64,000 bases of DNA from Laccaria trichodermophora. Its lineage: Eukaryota > Basidiomycota > Agaricomycetes > Agaricales > Hydnangiaceae. Numbering within the stretch: position 1 is the first letter of the stretch; every line of letters begins with the position of its first letter. Of this stretch, positions 23,281-35,700 are shown piece after piece. The position numbers were made by a program, and so were the translations under genes. Where the stretch lies: the NCBI GenBank assembly GCA_018417955.1, contig JACTVC010000017.1, positions 62,001 to 126,000 on the forward strand. The letters are read 5' to 3'. Below the pieces are notes generated by a model. The model was not told the DNA's origin and did no database searches. It saw nothing but the letters and a program-made list of their open reading frames with translations.

Positions 23281-23770
23281 CCTGCACAGTGCAATCTTGA
23301 ACCGAAGTACTATGAGTGCCTCTCTCGCCCCCTCGCCGCTCGCTTTGCCAAGAACGATACATTCCCCTAGGATTCCGGATTTTTCGGTGACCAATTTACT
23401 GTCTACAACGACGTCAAGGCGGCCGGCGGTTAACACCAACACCCACATCTCCAAATCCATAATTTTTTGGTTACTAGTCACGCGACGCGTACGATAAACG
23501 GGTCAAGTGATCAGCTCAAGATCTAATTTGGCTGATAATTACAGCCTGAGATCAAATACACTTATACAGCAAGTTCCCACCCGGAATATACCTGGACTTT
23601 AACTGGAATGCAGGTAGGTGCCGGCAGTTTGTGTAGATGGGGGAGGATTAAGTACAGGTTTGATAAACAAACTTCTGTTTTTGGACGTTGCGGCGACGAA
23701 ATTCCGAAGAGTTTGCAGGGAGGTTTATAAAGGTGTAAGGCCATCAACATTCAGCCCTTCAGCATCTCTC

Positions 23771-25729
23771 ATGACCAAAACTCCAGACTGCACCCCCATT
23801 GCTGTGATCCCTAGTGTGCGTTAATTCCTTCTGCTTGCATAACTCGGTAACACCCCAGTCCACAGATTCACAGCACATTACGGACGACATTTCGTAGTGG
23901 CGTGACGAAGCCCATCTCCTGGCGTCGTCAGCAACTCCTCCAGCTCGCTCGTTTACTTCAAAACAATGTTGAGCTTTTCGCCGAAGCGTTGAGACTAGAT
24001 CTCGGGCGGCCAAAACAAGAGGTACACCTTATAGAGGTTGGCGGTTCAATTCAACGTTGCTTACTCAACGCGGAAAATTTGAGCGAGTGGACGAAAGACC
24101 ACGAAGTTGAAGTTGCAGATTACCAGAAGAGTTGGAAGGCGAGGTATCATCATTCCCCCAAAGGCGTCGTTCTCATCATTGTGTGCGTCAATTCGAAGAT
24201 GTTCGCTCCTCATTTCCTAATTTTTATGCAAAGGCCTTGGAATTATCCTGTCATTCTCAGTATTCAGTCCCTTTCCAGCGCGATAGCTGCAGGCTGCTGC
24301 GCTGTAGTGAAGCCGTCTGAACTCTCCCCACATTTTTCCACCCTTTTCGCCGAGCTTCTTCCGAAGTACCTCGATCCTGCAGCTTACAGCGTTATTCAAG
24401 GGGCTATCCCTGAAATGACCAAAGTTCTGGAATTTAAATGTGACTTGTCTCCTTGCTTTCCATTATCTTTGCTTTCAGCCTGATCATCTTTTAGGGGATC
24501 ATATATGTTACACAGGAAATGGCCGAGTGGCTCGCATTATTGCTGCGGCTGCAGCGAAACACCTTACTCCCCTCACACTTGAACTCGGCGGGAAATCACC
24601 CGTCATCATTGATCCAGCCACCAATATTGATCTTGCTGCGAAGCGGATCATGTGGGGGAAAATTAACAATTCCGGACAGGTGATGCTGGATTCTTCAGAC
24701 ACAAATTGATGACCGACTGACATATGAAATGGTGAAATAGACGTGTGTCGCTCCTGACTACGTACTTGCCGTCTCCTCGGCCGTTCCTGCGCTTGTGGAG
24801 GCCTTCAAGCGCCAAATTTGTGACTTCTTTCCGCAAAGGGCCCTGGATCCGGCTTCGACCTATGGTCGTCTGGTTTCTGAGGCGCACGCCGAGAGACTTA
24901 AATCTCTGCTTAGTCGAACTAAGGGCACCGTAGTGATAGGGGGACGGTCTGAAGGGGCGGATGCCACTGGAAAGCATGCCATGGAACCGACTGTGGTCAT
25001 AGATGTGAAAGATGGTGATTCGTTATTGGAGGAGTGAGTACTCGTGTTTATTTTATTTCCTCAATCTAATACAACTACATGACGAAAGGGAATTATTTGG
25101 GCCCATCCTCCCCATAATTTCGGTCGAGAGCATCTCCGAAGCTATGGAATTTATCAACTCCAGGTTCGTTCCATATTTCACGGTTGAACCTGTCCTTAAA
25201 CCTACTTGGAAGGGACCATCCTCTTGCGCTGTATGTATTCACAGATAACGAGGAGATCAAGCAAGAAGGTCACTGCGAATTTCATCCTGAAAAAATTTCT
25301 CAGTACTCAGCAAGACGACAGCCGGCGGCGTGAACTTTAACGACACATTCCAGCAAGTATCAAGTAAGTCAAAAGTTGAGCCCTACACAAATGCGCAAAC
25401 CTTATCTCTCATGCAGTAACTGGATTACCATTCGGAGGAGTAGGGGAGTCTGGATGTAGGCCTTCCTCTCATAACAATTTTTTTTTCTTGACCATGGTAT
25501 TCTAGACGGTCGTCAGTCCATGATCCACGGATTTGAAGATTTCTCCTATAAGAAGGGTGTCGTTGACATTCCGAAAGAGTTAAGTTTCTCGAACTTCCTG
25601 GCTCCCATCTGCTCAAATCAATATAATAGCGCGGAGCCTTTCTTTGCAAGGCGATACCCCCTGTACACTGCCGAGTCGCTAGATTTCTACACCACAATAG
25701 CCGTGAAGGTCCCCATTCCCGCCGAGTGA
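23771..25729 (+). CDS. Aldehyde dehydrogenase, class 3 / fatty aldehyde type (ten exons)
   Basis: NAD(P)-dependent oxidation of an aldehyde to the acid is the family reaction; the ALDH3 group often acts on medium or long-chain and aromatic aldehydes. Start ATG 23771 ([15 protein letters not shown]), then intron 23816-23865. Landmarks in order: [19 protein letters not shown] helix, [53 protein letters not shown], and the catalytic-Cys motif NSGQTCVAPDY formed across intron 24680-24740. Then follow [33 protein letters not shown] and a family-typical tail [12 protein letters not shown]. Introns at 24440-24494, 25034-25088, 25164-25212 and others keep the frame; one (25269-25303) is only 35 nt. 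About 480-500 residues, normal for the family. No in-frame stop found; no signal peptide. Confidence 0.9.
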
Positions 25730-26273
25730 CTGGTGTGGGAAAGTAACGTCCTGCGTTGTGCGACGCATCTGTATCATACAACCTGTAAATTGATCAACAG
25801 ACTGCGAACTGAACTAGGAGTTGACATTGTACAAGTAGCGCAGACACCCTTGCGACAATATTTGAAATGAGTTGAATCAACACCAAGTCGGTCATTTAAT
25901 GTCAAGGGATAATGGCTCCCAAAAATAGATCTATCCGTGAAATGACAAATACCCACAACACGGATTTCCGTTCAAGCTTTGAATTTGCCGCCTGGGGTTT
26001 GGCTAGTTTGCAGAGGATCTGTAAAAGCGACGGCTCTCATATAGGAACTCTCCGCCATTGCCTGACTCATCGACGTCGATCTTGGGTGTCTCTTCGGCCC
26101 CATGGGAAATATTTTAAAACCGCTGGAAGTATTAACGATATCCCTTCTTTCAACCACAAGCCAATGAATTAGACAGGACGATTAGCTGAAAGGTCGGAGA
26201 ATAATGCATAATAGTTTCGAGTCTACTGACGTATACGTCACAACTGGTAGAAAGGATTTCAAAATAGAAACAA
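25730..26273. other. Intergenic, tail-to-tail spacer
   Basis: Lies between the convergent ALDH and lysozyme genes. It presumably holds both 3' ends; no repeat, RNA or ORF worth naming was seen. Confidence 0.5.
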
Positions 26274-27964
26274 TCAACAAAGTGGGTGAGCAACAACATC
26301 CGACGGGGTTTGGAAGAAGCTGATCTCTCGATTTCTTCTATTGACCAACCCTTTCGAAACCTTCTTCTTAGCAATGTTCCACTTAGGGAGCTCCTGCGCA
26401 GCAACAGTATCTGGATCCTCTCCATTATTCAATCGCTTGACCAAAGTTGAGGTTCCCATCCCCTCACATCCCGCATTATACGTCCATGAGACAAGGGCCC
26501 CAAACTGGTTATCGTTGAGCACAACAGACTTGCTAATGGAACGATGCAAGCAGTTGATATACTGAGTCATGTCCTGCGCGAAGAGTTGAGAAGCCGTGGT
26601 AGAGGATAAGGGAAAGGGGAAGGTGACTTCAGAGCACTGGGGTTTGAGGCATTTGTGGCCGTAGCCGACTGTGAGGAGTCCTATGGGGTCTGGGGAAGGA
26701 ATGGGGACGAGGCTTTCGGAACCCTTGATGAAGTTTACGGTAGCGGAGGACATGCCTGAGGAGGAGGCACAGCGGGTGGGGGTATTGGATCCAAGGGAGA
26801 GGTTTTGAGGCGAAGTAGATTGCGATGAAGAACCTTTGGGGGGAGGAGAACTTTGCGCTACGTGAGTTGGAGTAGCTGCTGGGAGGGTGGTGGTGCTCGA
26901 ATCAGAATCGTCAGCGTCAGGGGTGGAACTGGGGCCAGCTGGTGCGGTGGAACTCCCGTCGGAGTCATCTGTTGGGTCTTCGTTGGAAGAAGAGGCTGCT
27001 GGATCAGCACCATCAGTACCATCGGGGTCCGTGATATCAGTTCCAGTGCCATCGGTTCCACCTGTGACTCCATCGGTCGCATCAACGCCGTCAGTCCCGT
27101 CAGGAACATCTACAATTTACGATCAGCATGATTGTGTAGACAAAAGATCGGGTTCTTACCAGAATCGTCAATGAAGCTGGTACCGTCATCAGCCCCGTTT
27201 AAACCGATCCCAGCACCATCATCAGGATCCAGGTTGTCACCATCATCAGCGCCGTCCACGTCGTTCAAGCCATCTACGTTGTCGTCGATAAGGTCCGCTC
27301 CGCCACTGGGGTCTGCGGAGTCTGCGACGTCATCACTGGGAGCTGGTGAATCGTCGGCGATGGTGTCAAATGAGTCGGGGAATCCATTTCCAATTACACC
27401 AACTGAGGTTTTGTCAACTGGGCCACCATTGGTGTCGAAGGAATCGTCGGTAGTGTCGAGCGAGTCATCAGCGAAGTCGGGGCCGTCATCGTCGGGGGCG
27501 TCAGAGGTGTCATCAGCAGCAGCTGCAAAGCCGTCATCGCCTGTAGTGGTGTCAGATGAATCGGGGTATCGATGGTGTCATCTATCATTATGGTTGTGTC
27601 GACAAAATCACTGGAACCGTCCCAACTGATACCCGATGAATCTGCGGAGTCAGCTGCATTGAAGGAATGATAAGTACGAAGGTTATCAGCAAGACCATGA
27701 GATTTACCTGCAAAGTCAAAATCATCATCTTGTCTCTTGATTCTCGGTGTGAAGATAGCGTCCGGTACGAGAGGACGGATGTGACGGGAGTCTTTGATCA
27801 GAGAGCTATTGACGAACCCACATTTCCCTAACAAGAATAGCTGAAAGGAGTGCGCAGCGGGGGTGACGATGAAGCATACCAAAAAGGCACCCAGGGGGAG
27901 TGATGACCGTCGGCACGCATTTGACCAGAGCGACGGCTAGAACAATGATAACGAGCGATTTCAT
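26274..27964 (-). CDS. Secreted GH24 lysozyme with Asp-rich N-terminal region
   Basis: Predicted extracellular muramidase of the T4-lysozyme family (GH24), which cuts bacterial peptidoglycan. ATG at 27964 opens a signal peptide (MKSLVIIVLAVALVKC). After a Kex2-like site (RIKRQ) there is a long Asp/Ser/Gly/Thr-rich linker of about 200 residues, including repeats such as DGTDGVDATDGV. The catalytic domain starts near 26745: the pattern E-x8-D-x5-T is present in GSESLVPIPSPDPIGLLTVGYGH. It continues with LNDNQFGALVSWTYNAGC, RLNNGEDPDTVAAQELPKW and a Cys at the C-terminus. Four introns splice in frame, including one with donor GTATCAGT and acceptor CTACAG that removes an apparent frame break near 27550-27645. 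No stop interrupts the model. Confidence 0.87.
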
Positions 27965-30900
27965 TTTCTTGACAGATGAGGGATAAAAAGAGGGTGCGTA
28001 TTTTGAAAACGGAAGGGACAGTGAGGGGTGAAACGAGTGGAATTGTTTAGGAGATGTGAGGCCTCAGGATGCACGCCCTTTTATTTTCCAAGCTGGCGCA
28101 CCAGTCGTCCCTGCGGAGGTATGTGAAACCAACAATTTACAACTGAAGTCAGACGTCAGATTCGACTTTGAAGAAAACTGATCGGATCCGTCAAACTCAC
28201 CTCTCTGAGTGCTTATATACAGACGCTGCCTCCTTGCGTATGTTATGAACAGTTGAATGCCCACTCTACAAATCAGAGCAATGCAAATTTCTTCAAAACC
28301 GCAGTTGGAGTAAGCCCAACAAAAACTCAGGCTAATGCAAAGGTCGACGACGCTCTATGACTTGTGTCAGATGTCAAGCCCAGGTTAAAATTTGAAAGAC
28401 TGATCACATCTTTCAAGCTCACCTTTATCGTTATGGGCCCTTCTACATCCATTCTCCAAATCGTTCATCACATCGGAATCAATATATGGCTGTCCTATTC
28501 TTTAAGTCAGAACCATGTTTCAAGTTCGATAGACTGATCGTCCAACTCACATGGACACGTATACAACTATGCTGGCTCTTAGCGGGCGTCCCGAATTAAT
28601 CAAATTCGAACGATTCCTCGAACGATGCGAGTCTTTGAAACCTCGTGAAACCTTCCTTCGCTCAACGAGTTCAGCTACATTTTCGACGAAAGTGGAGACT
28701 AATGACACACCTTATCGTAATGGCGTATCATCATTGATACAATGATTCCGTGATGTAGCCACTGCACATCGTCGCTAAGATGTGGCATCTGTAAGGAAGT
28801 CATTATCAGCTCATTGGGAAAGCTAGTATCCGTTTTGTCATTTACATTGCTTGTTACGCGGCATTTGCTTGCCTCTACAAATCCTAGAGTTACGTGCAAG
28901 GACGGTGTTGAGGTTTGGTTGAGGTGTTGGAGAAGAAGTTTTAATGTCACACAGTCAATGTGACTGTGTGACACGTTCAGCAACCTCCAGCAACTCGGAC
29001 AACCATCCTTATCACGCGCTGAGCGCTTGAGCCTGAGCTTGACCTTGTTCTGTTTGTATTGAAACTGTTTGCGGGTGGATAACTCAGGGTAACTGTGGAA
29101 CCCCACGGAGAAATCAGTCACAAGCTAAGTTCCTCCGAGTTTCCATTCAGGTTGCTCTCCATCCAAGTTCCTCTTCATTTCAGTCCCTCTACATTCTCTG
29201 TCAGCGTCATCTGACACCTCCAGTTTTGACGCCAGTGGGCCCGCAGTCTCTAGTGCGATGATTTTCGATCTCATCATAATCTTTCAAAAATTCTAGACTC
29301 ATCTTTATCGCTTGGATCTACTGAGGCGTCAACTGTTCCCCAAATCATCGTGAACCGCCTAAAGCAGTAGAAGGACGCAGAACTGGGCATTGAGAAGGTC
29401 AATACAGCACTTCCGTCGTTCGCGTCGACTTGTGTAACCAACTACAGCGCCCAGCGTGAGTTTACGTTTGTCGTTACCCGCACTTTCCCTTTCGCCCCGT
29501 TTCTTCCCTAGTTAACCCTCTCCCTCCGTTATCCATTTCCTTTTCTCTTCTGATAGTAGTCATACTCCGACAGCCTTGGTGCCAAGGTTCAGATTTGGGA
29601 GCACAATCACGTGAAAACTTCTATCGGACCTCTGACGTACCAGCTCCAACTTTCATATTTCATCACCGATGTTCGCCTCGAATACCTCATTTCAACGGGT
29701 GGAATCATGCTCCAGGGCGATAACTTACAGGCGCACAGCGCTGTGAAGGCCTGTCTGGAACTGCCCGATATGACAGGTTCTCCGCTTCGTTCTTAAGAGT
29801 GGTGACTCTTGCTAGGCAATGTAGGCCCCAAAATGTACTTGTGACACTTTAGGCCTTTAGAGGCTAGATGAGGCTCCACATCCGTTGAAGGAGCTTTGTA
29901 GCTTTGTTGTGACGATGGAAGACTAAGGCTGTTACCGCCTCTCCAAGCCTTAAGGTATGTTTCCATTGTTCTCCAACCTATGCTGGTTGCTCCCTTTTGC
30001 ATAGCTTGCGGTGGACCCCCCCTGTATTCGTTGTGTTGTTCAACATTTCACCATCCAACGTTTTAACGACTCAACATAGAAATCCGGTAATAACGCACAT
30101 GTATTTGTTGTTACGCAGCCGACACATCAGTGCTTCTACCCCGGGGATCTTTGCCCCAGATGTCTGCTCTTCTTGAATGCTCAACAGCCGGTTTCTGTAT
30201 GATTGACGGAGAGGTTCGTCGACCGACTGTTGCATTGCCCTACTCTGCGCCTCCGGCTTGGAACGAGAACGATCAGCGGTGTGATGACTTGATTTTTTTT
30301 GAGCTGGTCCTGTAATTTTTATCGCTCCCTTATATCCGATATGCACTGTCGTTGTGCATAATACAAAATTCCGAAATGTGAAGTTGGATCACCGGCTAGA
30401 GTAGCGATCAAAAAAATCGAGCAAGATTCCCACTGTGAAGCGCTGCCAATTGCAACTAAGTAAACCATAATTTACAGGGACTTCGACACAGAATAAGTCC
30501 AACTTGTCAATAATTGCATCGTGTTGCTCCCAACTACTGTAAATACATCTTTCCAAGGAAAGGGTTTGGGTGATTTCCCACACTCGCTACGATGATCACA
30601 AACAACAAGAATGATAGCCAGAAAAACAACAAGAGCGAAGCGATGATCCAGAACACACGCAATGGGCTGCAATGGGTTTATCAAATATCGTCACACTATT
30701 GGAAAGATAGGTGTGGAGATTATAACGAAGAGCCTCCGAGTTCACTTATCTCGAACCGTCACCGTGAGTCCAACTGCACGGAAATTTGCCAGGCACTCGA
30801 CATATCGATAAACAGACCGACGATGTGAGGAACAGTTTAAGATGTAGAAGCCTGTACCTCATTTTTCGAGTAAATAATTCTCATTGAGCACCTATGCGAG

Positions 30901-31746
30901 GCACAGCTAAATTGGGGTGTCGTCCCTCAGGTGCTTATTCTCTTGACCATTCTCAAAGAGAATAGTCACCTCATCCAACCATAACAGTGAGCACTGCCGA
31001 AACGCTTAAGAAATTGAAATTATAAACAATTGTCCAAGGGACTTGACCATTGAGATCTGAGATCGTGAGTTGACAGCAGTGGCAGAGAGTAGGGAAGTAG
31101 GTCTGGAGGGCATGTGCTATCTGGCCCGCGGGTTTCCACGAAAGCCTAGAGAGATGTCCCAGGTCCGCTGCCCGCGTGCGTGTTTAGTAGTAGACCACCT
31201 TAGACTCACTTTGCCAGCATCTTGATGCGGGACCCCCATACTTACCTGGTGCACAGCTTTGAGACAGCTTACTTACAGCACTTTGTTAATCTGTTTGTAT
31301 TTGTATTGACCTTACATGTCACTAGCGTGACATCAGTTTTTCTTGCACCGCGATCGAATTTTCAGCGCGACGATATGCGATTCCCCGACACTAGGCTGAT
31401 GCTGTAGTAAGTCGATCGCGACGTTTTTGCCCCATGGGTTTAACCTTATCTTGCAGGAAGGGCTCAGCTTTTGAGATCTGACATTCGCGGGCACTCCTGC
31501 TGTAGCCGCATAGCGACCCAGAATCAACGAAGTCAGAGCAGACTGACTCGTAGTGAGTCTAGTGACGACTAATAATTCTTGAAAGCACAAAAGGGGGTAG
31601 AAAATGGGGTAATCTCAAAACGTTGTCGTTTCTTATTGATACAGTTCAGGTGATGTGCTTCAAATGGTTGACTCACAGCATAATTTTGGTATATAACCAA
31701 TGGGTTACAAAGTTCTAACAGTGAAGCAGCGCCTTTTCACTCTACC
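27965..31746. other. About 3.8 kb without a recognisable gene
   Basis: Only short, unsupported ORFs were found. The lysozyme promoter must lie at the left edge. From about 28140 to 28555 a decayed repeat shows three times the pattern ACTGATC..CAACTCAC or CAAGCTCACC with similar flanks. A perfect 13-bp hairpin lies at 28945-28973. The rest shows no clear structure. Confidence 0.4.
28945..28973. repeat. Perfect 13-bp inverted repeat with 3-nt loop
   Basis: TGTCACACAGTCA, then ATG, then TGACTGTGTGACA. It could be a protein-binding palindrome or a small stem-loop; there is no gene next to it to decide. Confidence 0.7.
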
Positions 31747-32674
31747 ATGACATCAAATAGCCACCAAGGTACGCCGTTTATTTTATTTTATGCCTTTAGA
31801 TTCGCTCACCAAAAGTGCAGCTCTTCATATTCAGTCCCCCGAAAACGAGGTTGACGGTGGCAACGTCGTATATCCGATGCACCCTATAAGAAGCGACGCA
31901 ATACGTCGCTGGGCTAGCAATGTTGATCGTGAGCGAAACCCGAGCTCCCGTGTGAGCAACGTTAATTGCGCTGTTATGTGTACCGATGTCAATCCCGGCA
32001 CCCCACACATGTCGATAGAAGAGCCGAGCACGCCCAACGAGATTGAGGCGATGACCATTTGCTCCTCAGAAGATGCAGAGGACATACAAGATCGTTTGAA
32101 TCGCACGTCCCACCTCAACAACCTCGCAAATTCCAATATTTATTCCCCAGAACCACCACGCGTCGATCCCTCAGCATCTCCAAACATTCATTCCTCAGAA
32201 TCGCAATATTTATGCCGCCCCCACCCTCCAGCTCGACCCAAAATTACCCGGAAGATCAGTATGTTCTCAGGAGCGAGTAATATCACGCTTTCTGGAGGAA
32301 CTTTTACCAACTGTGGTGGCTCCGTGAATGTCACTTATGCGTCCAACGGTGGTCGTACAATCAAGAATATAGATTCGTTCGGGAATGTTAATGTTACCCG
32401 AATTGTAAATTCTGGAACAGTGGTCAATCCAGAGCGTGGCAGAACAGGTGGGAACTACGAAAACAAAACTCATATTGTTTTAGAATCAAACGTATTTTCG
32501 GGAATCAAAGATGCCGTGTTTACGGGAGGAAATTTCACTCATAGTCCCCAGTTCAATGTCGTCCAATATGGACAAAGCTCACCTGATACAATTAACGCCC
32601 GCCCCAATGGCCTTCCTCCCCGCCATCTTCGGGGTAGGTCTCCCCCTCCCCCTCCTTACAGCGCAAGAGAATAG
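31747..32674 (+). CDS. GGxF-motif protein of Agaricomycete type, unknown function
   Basis: An open frame of 294 codons from ATG 31790. An upstream ATG at 31747 with a very short 31-nt intron (GTACGC..TTTAG) would give a slightly different N-terminus. The first half is polar. The second half contains a Gly-rich motif twice: FSGASNITLSGGTFTNCGG and FSGIKDAVFTGGNFTHS. I recall this FxxASNxxxxGGxFxxVGG motif as a frequent leader in Agaricomycete NLR-like and orphan proteins, where its role is not established. The C-terminus is Pro/Arg-rich (PPRHLRGRSPPPPPYS). No signal peptide or enzyme motif is seen. A hAT element sits 80 bp beyond the stop and may have removed the native 3' end region. Confidence 0.6.
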
Positions 32675-32753
32675 TGCAACGCTGGGTGTGCCAGGAATAG
32701 AAGTTGATAATCTGCATAGTTATTCGGCCATTGTTCCTATCTATGGTGCACGT

Positions 32754-35700
32754 TAGTGTTGCCGTGGTTTGGCTTGGTTTCGGTTGAACCAATAAACCAA
32801 ACCAAAAATAAACCATTATAACCGGACCACCGGTTTCTCGCTTAATGTGGTTTAGTTACATGAAAAACCGGTTTTCGCTGGCTTGAACTGGTCACGCCAA
32901 CAGTTTGAGTCCTAATTCGGAAGTAGATGGTAAGCAGAGGGTCGCGCCGTCACGGTTGATCTCGTCGTAGATAACACCCTTGCGTTGAGGCCTCCTCAAT
33001 GCCACTTTGCTCCCGCAACGACCTTGCCGAGCGTTGTAGCGCCGAGGAGTCTCCGTACTGCAACTTGCGAAAAGCCTGGCCCTAAAGTTACACCTCTTTC
33101 ATGATATTCTTCGCTGTCAGTCCTTCTGCAACTCTCTGCCTTGTGCATTCCTTCCCAATTTTGTCCCTCCTATGCAGGCAAAGTCATCGCATTGGTCCAC
33201 AACTCAAAGCTGAGGTACACTTTCATCCAGACTCCCCACAATCGTGACTACGCTTACCTATCCCATCACGAACGTCACAGCCTACTTCTGCATTCTCCCC
33301 CCCAGCAACACCCCACTTCAGACGACCCACAAAACGGGGGACATCAACACTCCTTCAAACGGCCTCAATCTCGATCTCCAACGCCCCTGTCTCATAACAA
33401 CCACTCGCCTTTCAAAATTATCCGCCACCAGGTCGGCAAGCGGTTGGACCTCCTCAGCCCAGTGCCACACCGCCACAACACTCTCCTATGCCTGTAGACC
33501 ACACCCTTATCATTTGAAACCAAGGATGACTTTCCGCGTTCTTCAGCCAAGCAATGTGACGATTAGGGAGAAGTGTGATACGTTAGGTACATAGAGCATG
33601 GCTCACGGCAGGCATAGGTGAGTTGTCTGTCATTTCCGCTGCCTGCTGGAATTGAAACAACACACCTTTGTCGTTTCGCCGCAGTTAACATGAAACGATT
33701 TCTTGTACCCTCTTCCATATCCTCGATACATCCTCTCTTTCCTATTTTCCCTGTGATCAGTACATGCCAACGCGCTGCAGGCTGCTTTCCATGGAGGTTG
33801 TTTTCTGTTTCAAATAAATTAATAGAATGTTTGTAGGAAAGGGATTGAGACGTCGTGTGTTCCGCATTGTATTGGAAACAGATTCTTAATAAAAACCCTC
33901 TTTGACATGAAGTTGCCCCAGAAGTATGCCACCCCGTTCTAACAACACAAACAACTCACAGAATAATCGGCGCGGTCGTGGCCGTGGTCGCGGTCGTGGT
34001 CGAGGAGGCTCAGCAGACGTGCCAGGTACACACATTCATCCGAACGGAGCAGCCGAAATATGTTTTCAATTCCAACAAGGTGCATTTCATCTACTCCGTC
34101 TTTCAAGAAACAGGACTGACCAAACACTTGTTGTTGTAGCTACTTTGACTGATCAGTGTGAGCCTCAAGCAGCACAATCGGTCGGTGTTTCTGAAGTTCC
34201 TACACCACTCCAAGGTAACGCCCCTTTCTATGTGTACCATTGGTGTGCTCATGCTTTTCGGTCAGATTTTACTGTCCCAACTCCTGACAGTCCCTCGAAT
34301 CCGTTCATATCCACCGATGGCTTACCTCCTGGTGAAGGCTTCTTGCATCATCCGCACCCACCTAGATCTCCAAGCGAGGAATCTTTTGCTGAACCAAGCC
34401 CAAGCCACTCTATTTCCGGTTCGCCCCCACCGAGGAGCCGTGGTTCTCCACGAGCCGGCAGGCATAGTACAGCAAATCCTTCTCCAAGTCAGTCCTCAAC
34501 CACCAACCCCAGTGGGCCTACCCGTACCGCTAGAAACAACAGAAAGAAAGGTGCTCCCGATGTCCGTACCTTCTTCAAGATTGAGAACGAGAAACAAGTT
34601 TGCGCCTTTTGCGAGTAAGTCACTAATTTTTTATGACGCAAATAATCTGTTGACTGGTTTGTGCCATAGACACCAACATTCCGTTGATCCCACTTATGAA
34701 GTTTTTGGCTTCAGCCGCGAGACTGGAACCAGTTCGCTTCGTGCCCACCTTATGAAGTTCCATCTTGGACAGTGGGTTGATGGTTGTGACCAGTTCAAGA
34801 TTCCGATTACGGCTGAAATTTCCAAGCGCGCCGTAGCGAGTTATCGCGCCAGCAAAGGGCAAAGCAGTTCTCAATCAACGTCGTCGAAGGAGAGGCCGGA
34901 GGACATCCGTGAGTACTCATATGAGGCATTTGTAGATGCCATTACACAGTTTATTATTGCGGATGACCAGGTACGACTTCAGTTACTCTGGTGATATGTA
35001 TTAGATGATTTTTTCTATGGTAGTCATTAAATGTTATCGAAAGTCCTCACCTACGTCGAATCTTCTTGCTCCTTCGGCAAGATCTCAAGGATTCCGATAT
35101 TCCTCATCGGACCACTATTCGAAACCATGTGAAGGAAATCTGGGATGAGCATTTAAAAGGCCTTGAAGAAGAGATCAAGGTACGCCATACTTGTTTACAA
35201 TTGACTTTGTGCTTATCTTTCTTCCCTTCCGGAAGGATGCACTTGGCAAGATCTCAGTAACAACTGACATGTGGACGGATCCAAATCTATCACCATTCAT
35301 GGCTGTCACTGCTCACTGGATTGAAACGAAGGTGACACACACTCCAGAAGGGCCACAATATGAGCTTAAGTTGCGTGCTGAATTAATTGGCTTTCACCGT
35401 GTTCCTGGCCGTCACGATGGTGAACATCTTTGTCAAGCTTTTCTTTATATTATCGATCGACTTTCCATTGCTTCTGTGGTAAGCACTTGTTAATATGAAT
35501 ATGAAAGTTTTGCATCACAACAGGGTCACGGTAGATTGGCTGGGTGACGTTGGATAATGCGTCCAACAATGACACTTTCATGGTTTCCCTTGAACGTGAA
35601 CTTCGTGCACGTGGGATCCCATTTGACTGCACTAAAAATCGCATCCGGTAAGATCATTGTCAATTTAACAAGGATATTTAACAAGCTGATCGATTTAAGA

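Noticed and set aside
27394..27882. Frame break inside the lysozyme gene as a pseudogene sign
   Set aside because: An intron GTATCAGT..CTACAG removes it and restores the Asp-rich frame on both sides.
33141..33836. ORFs in the 5' part of the hAT element
   Set aside because: Overlapping frames without domain, splice support or conserved words; most likely leader sequence.
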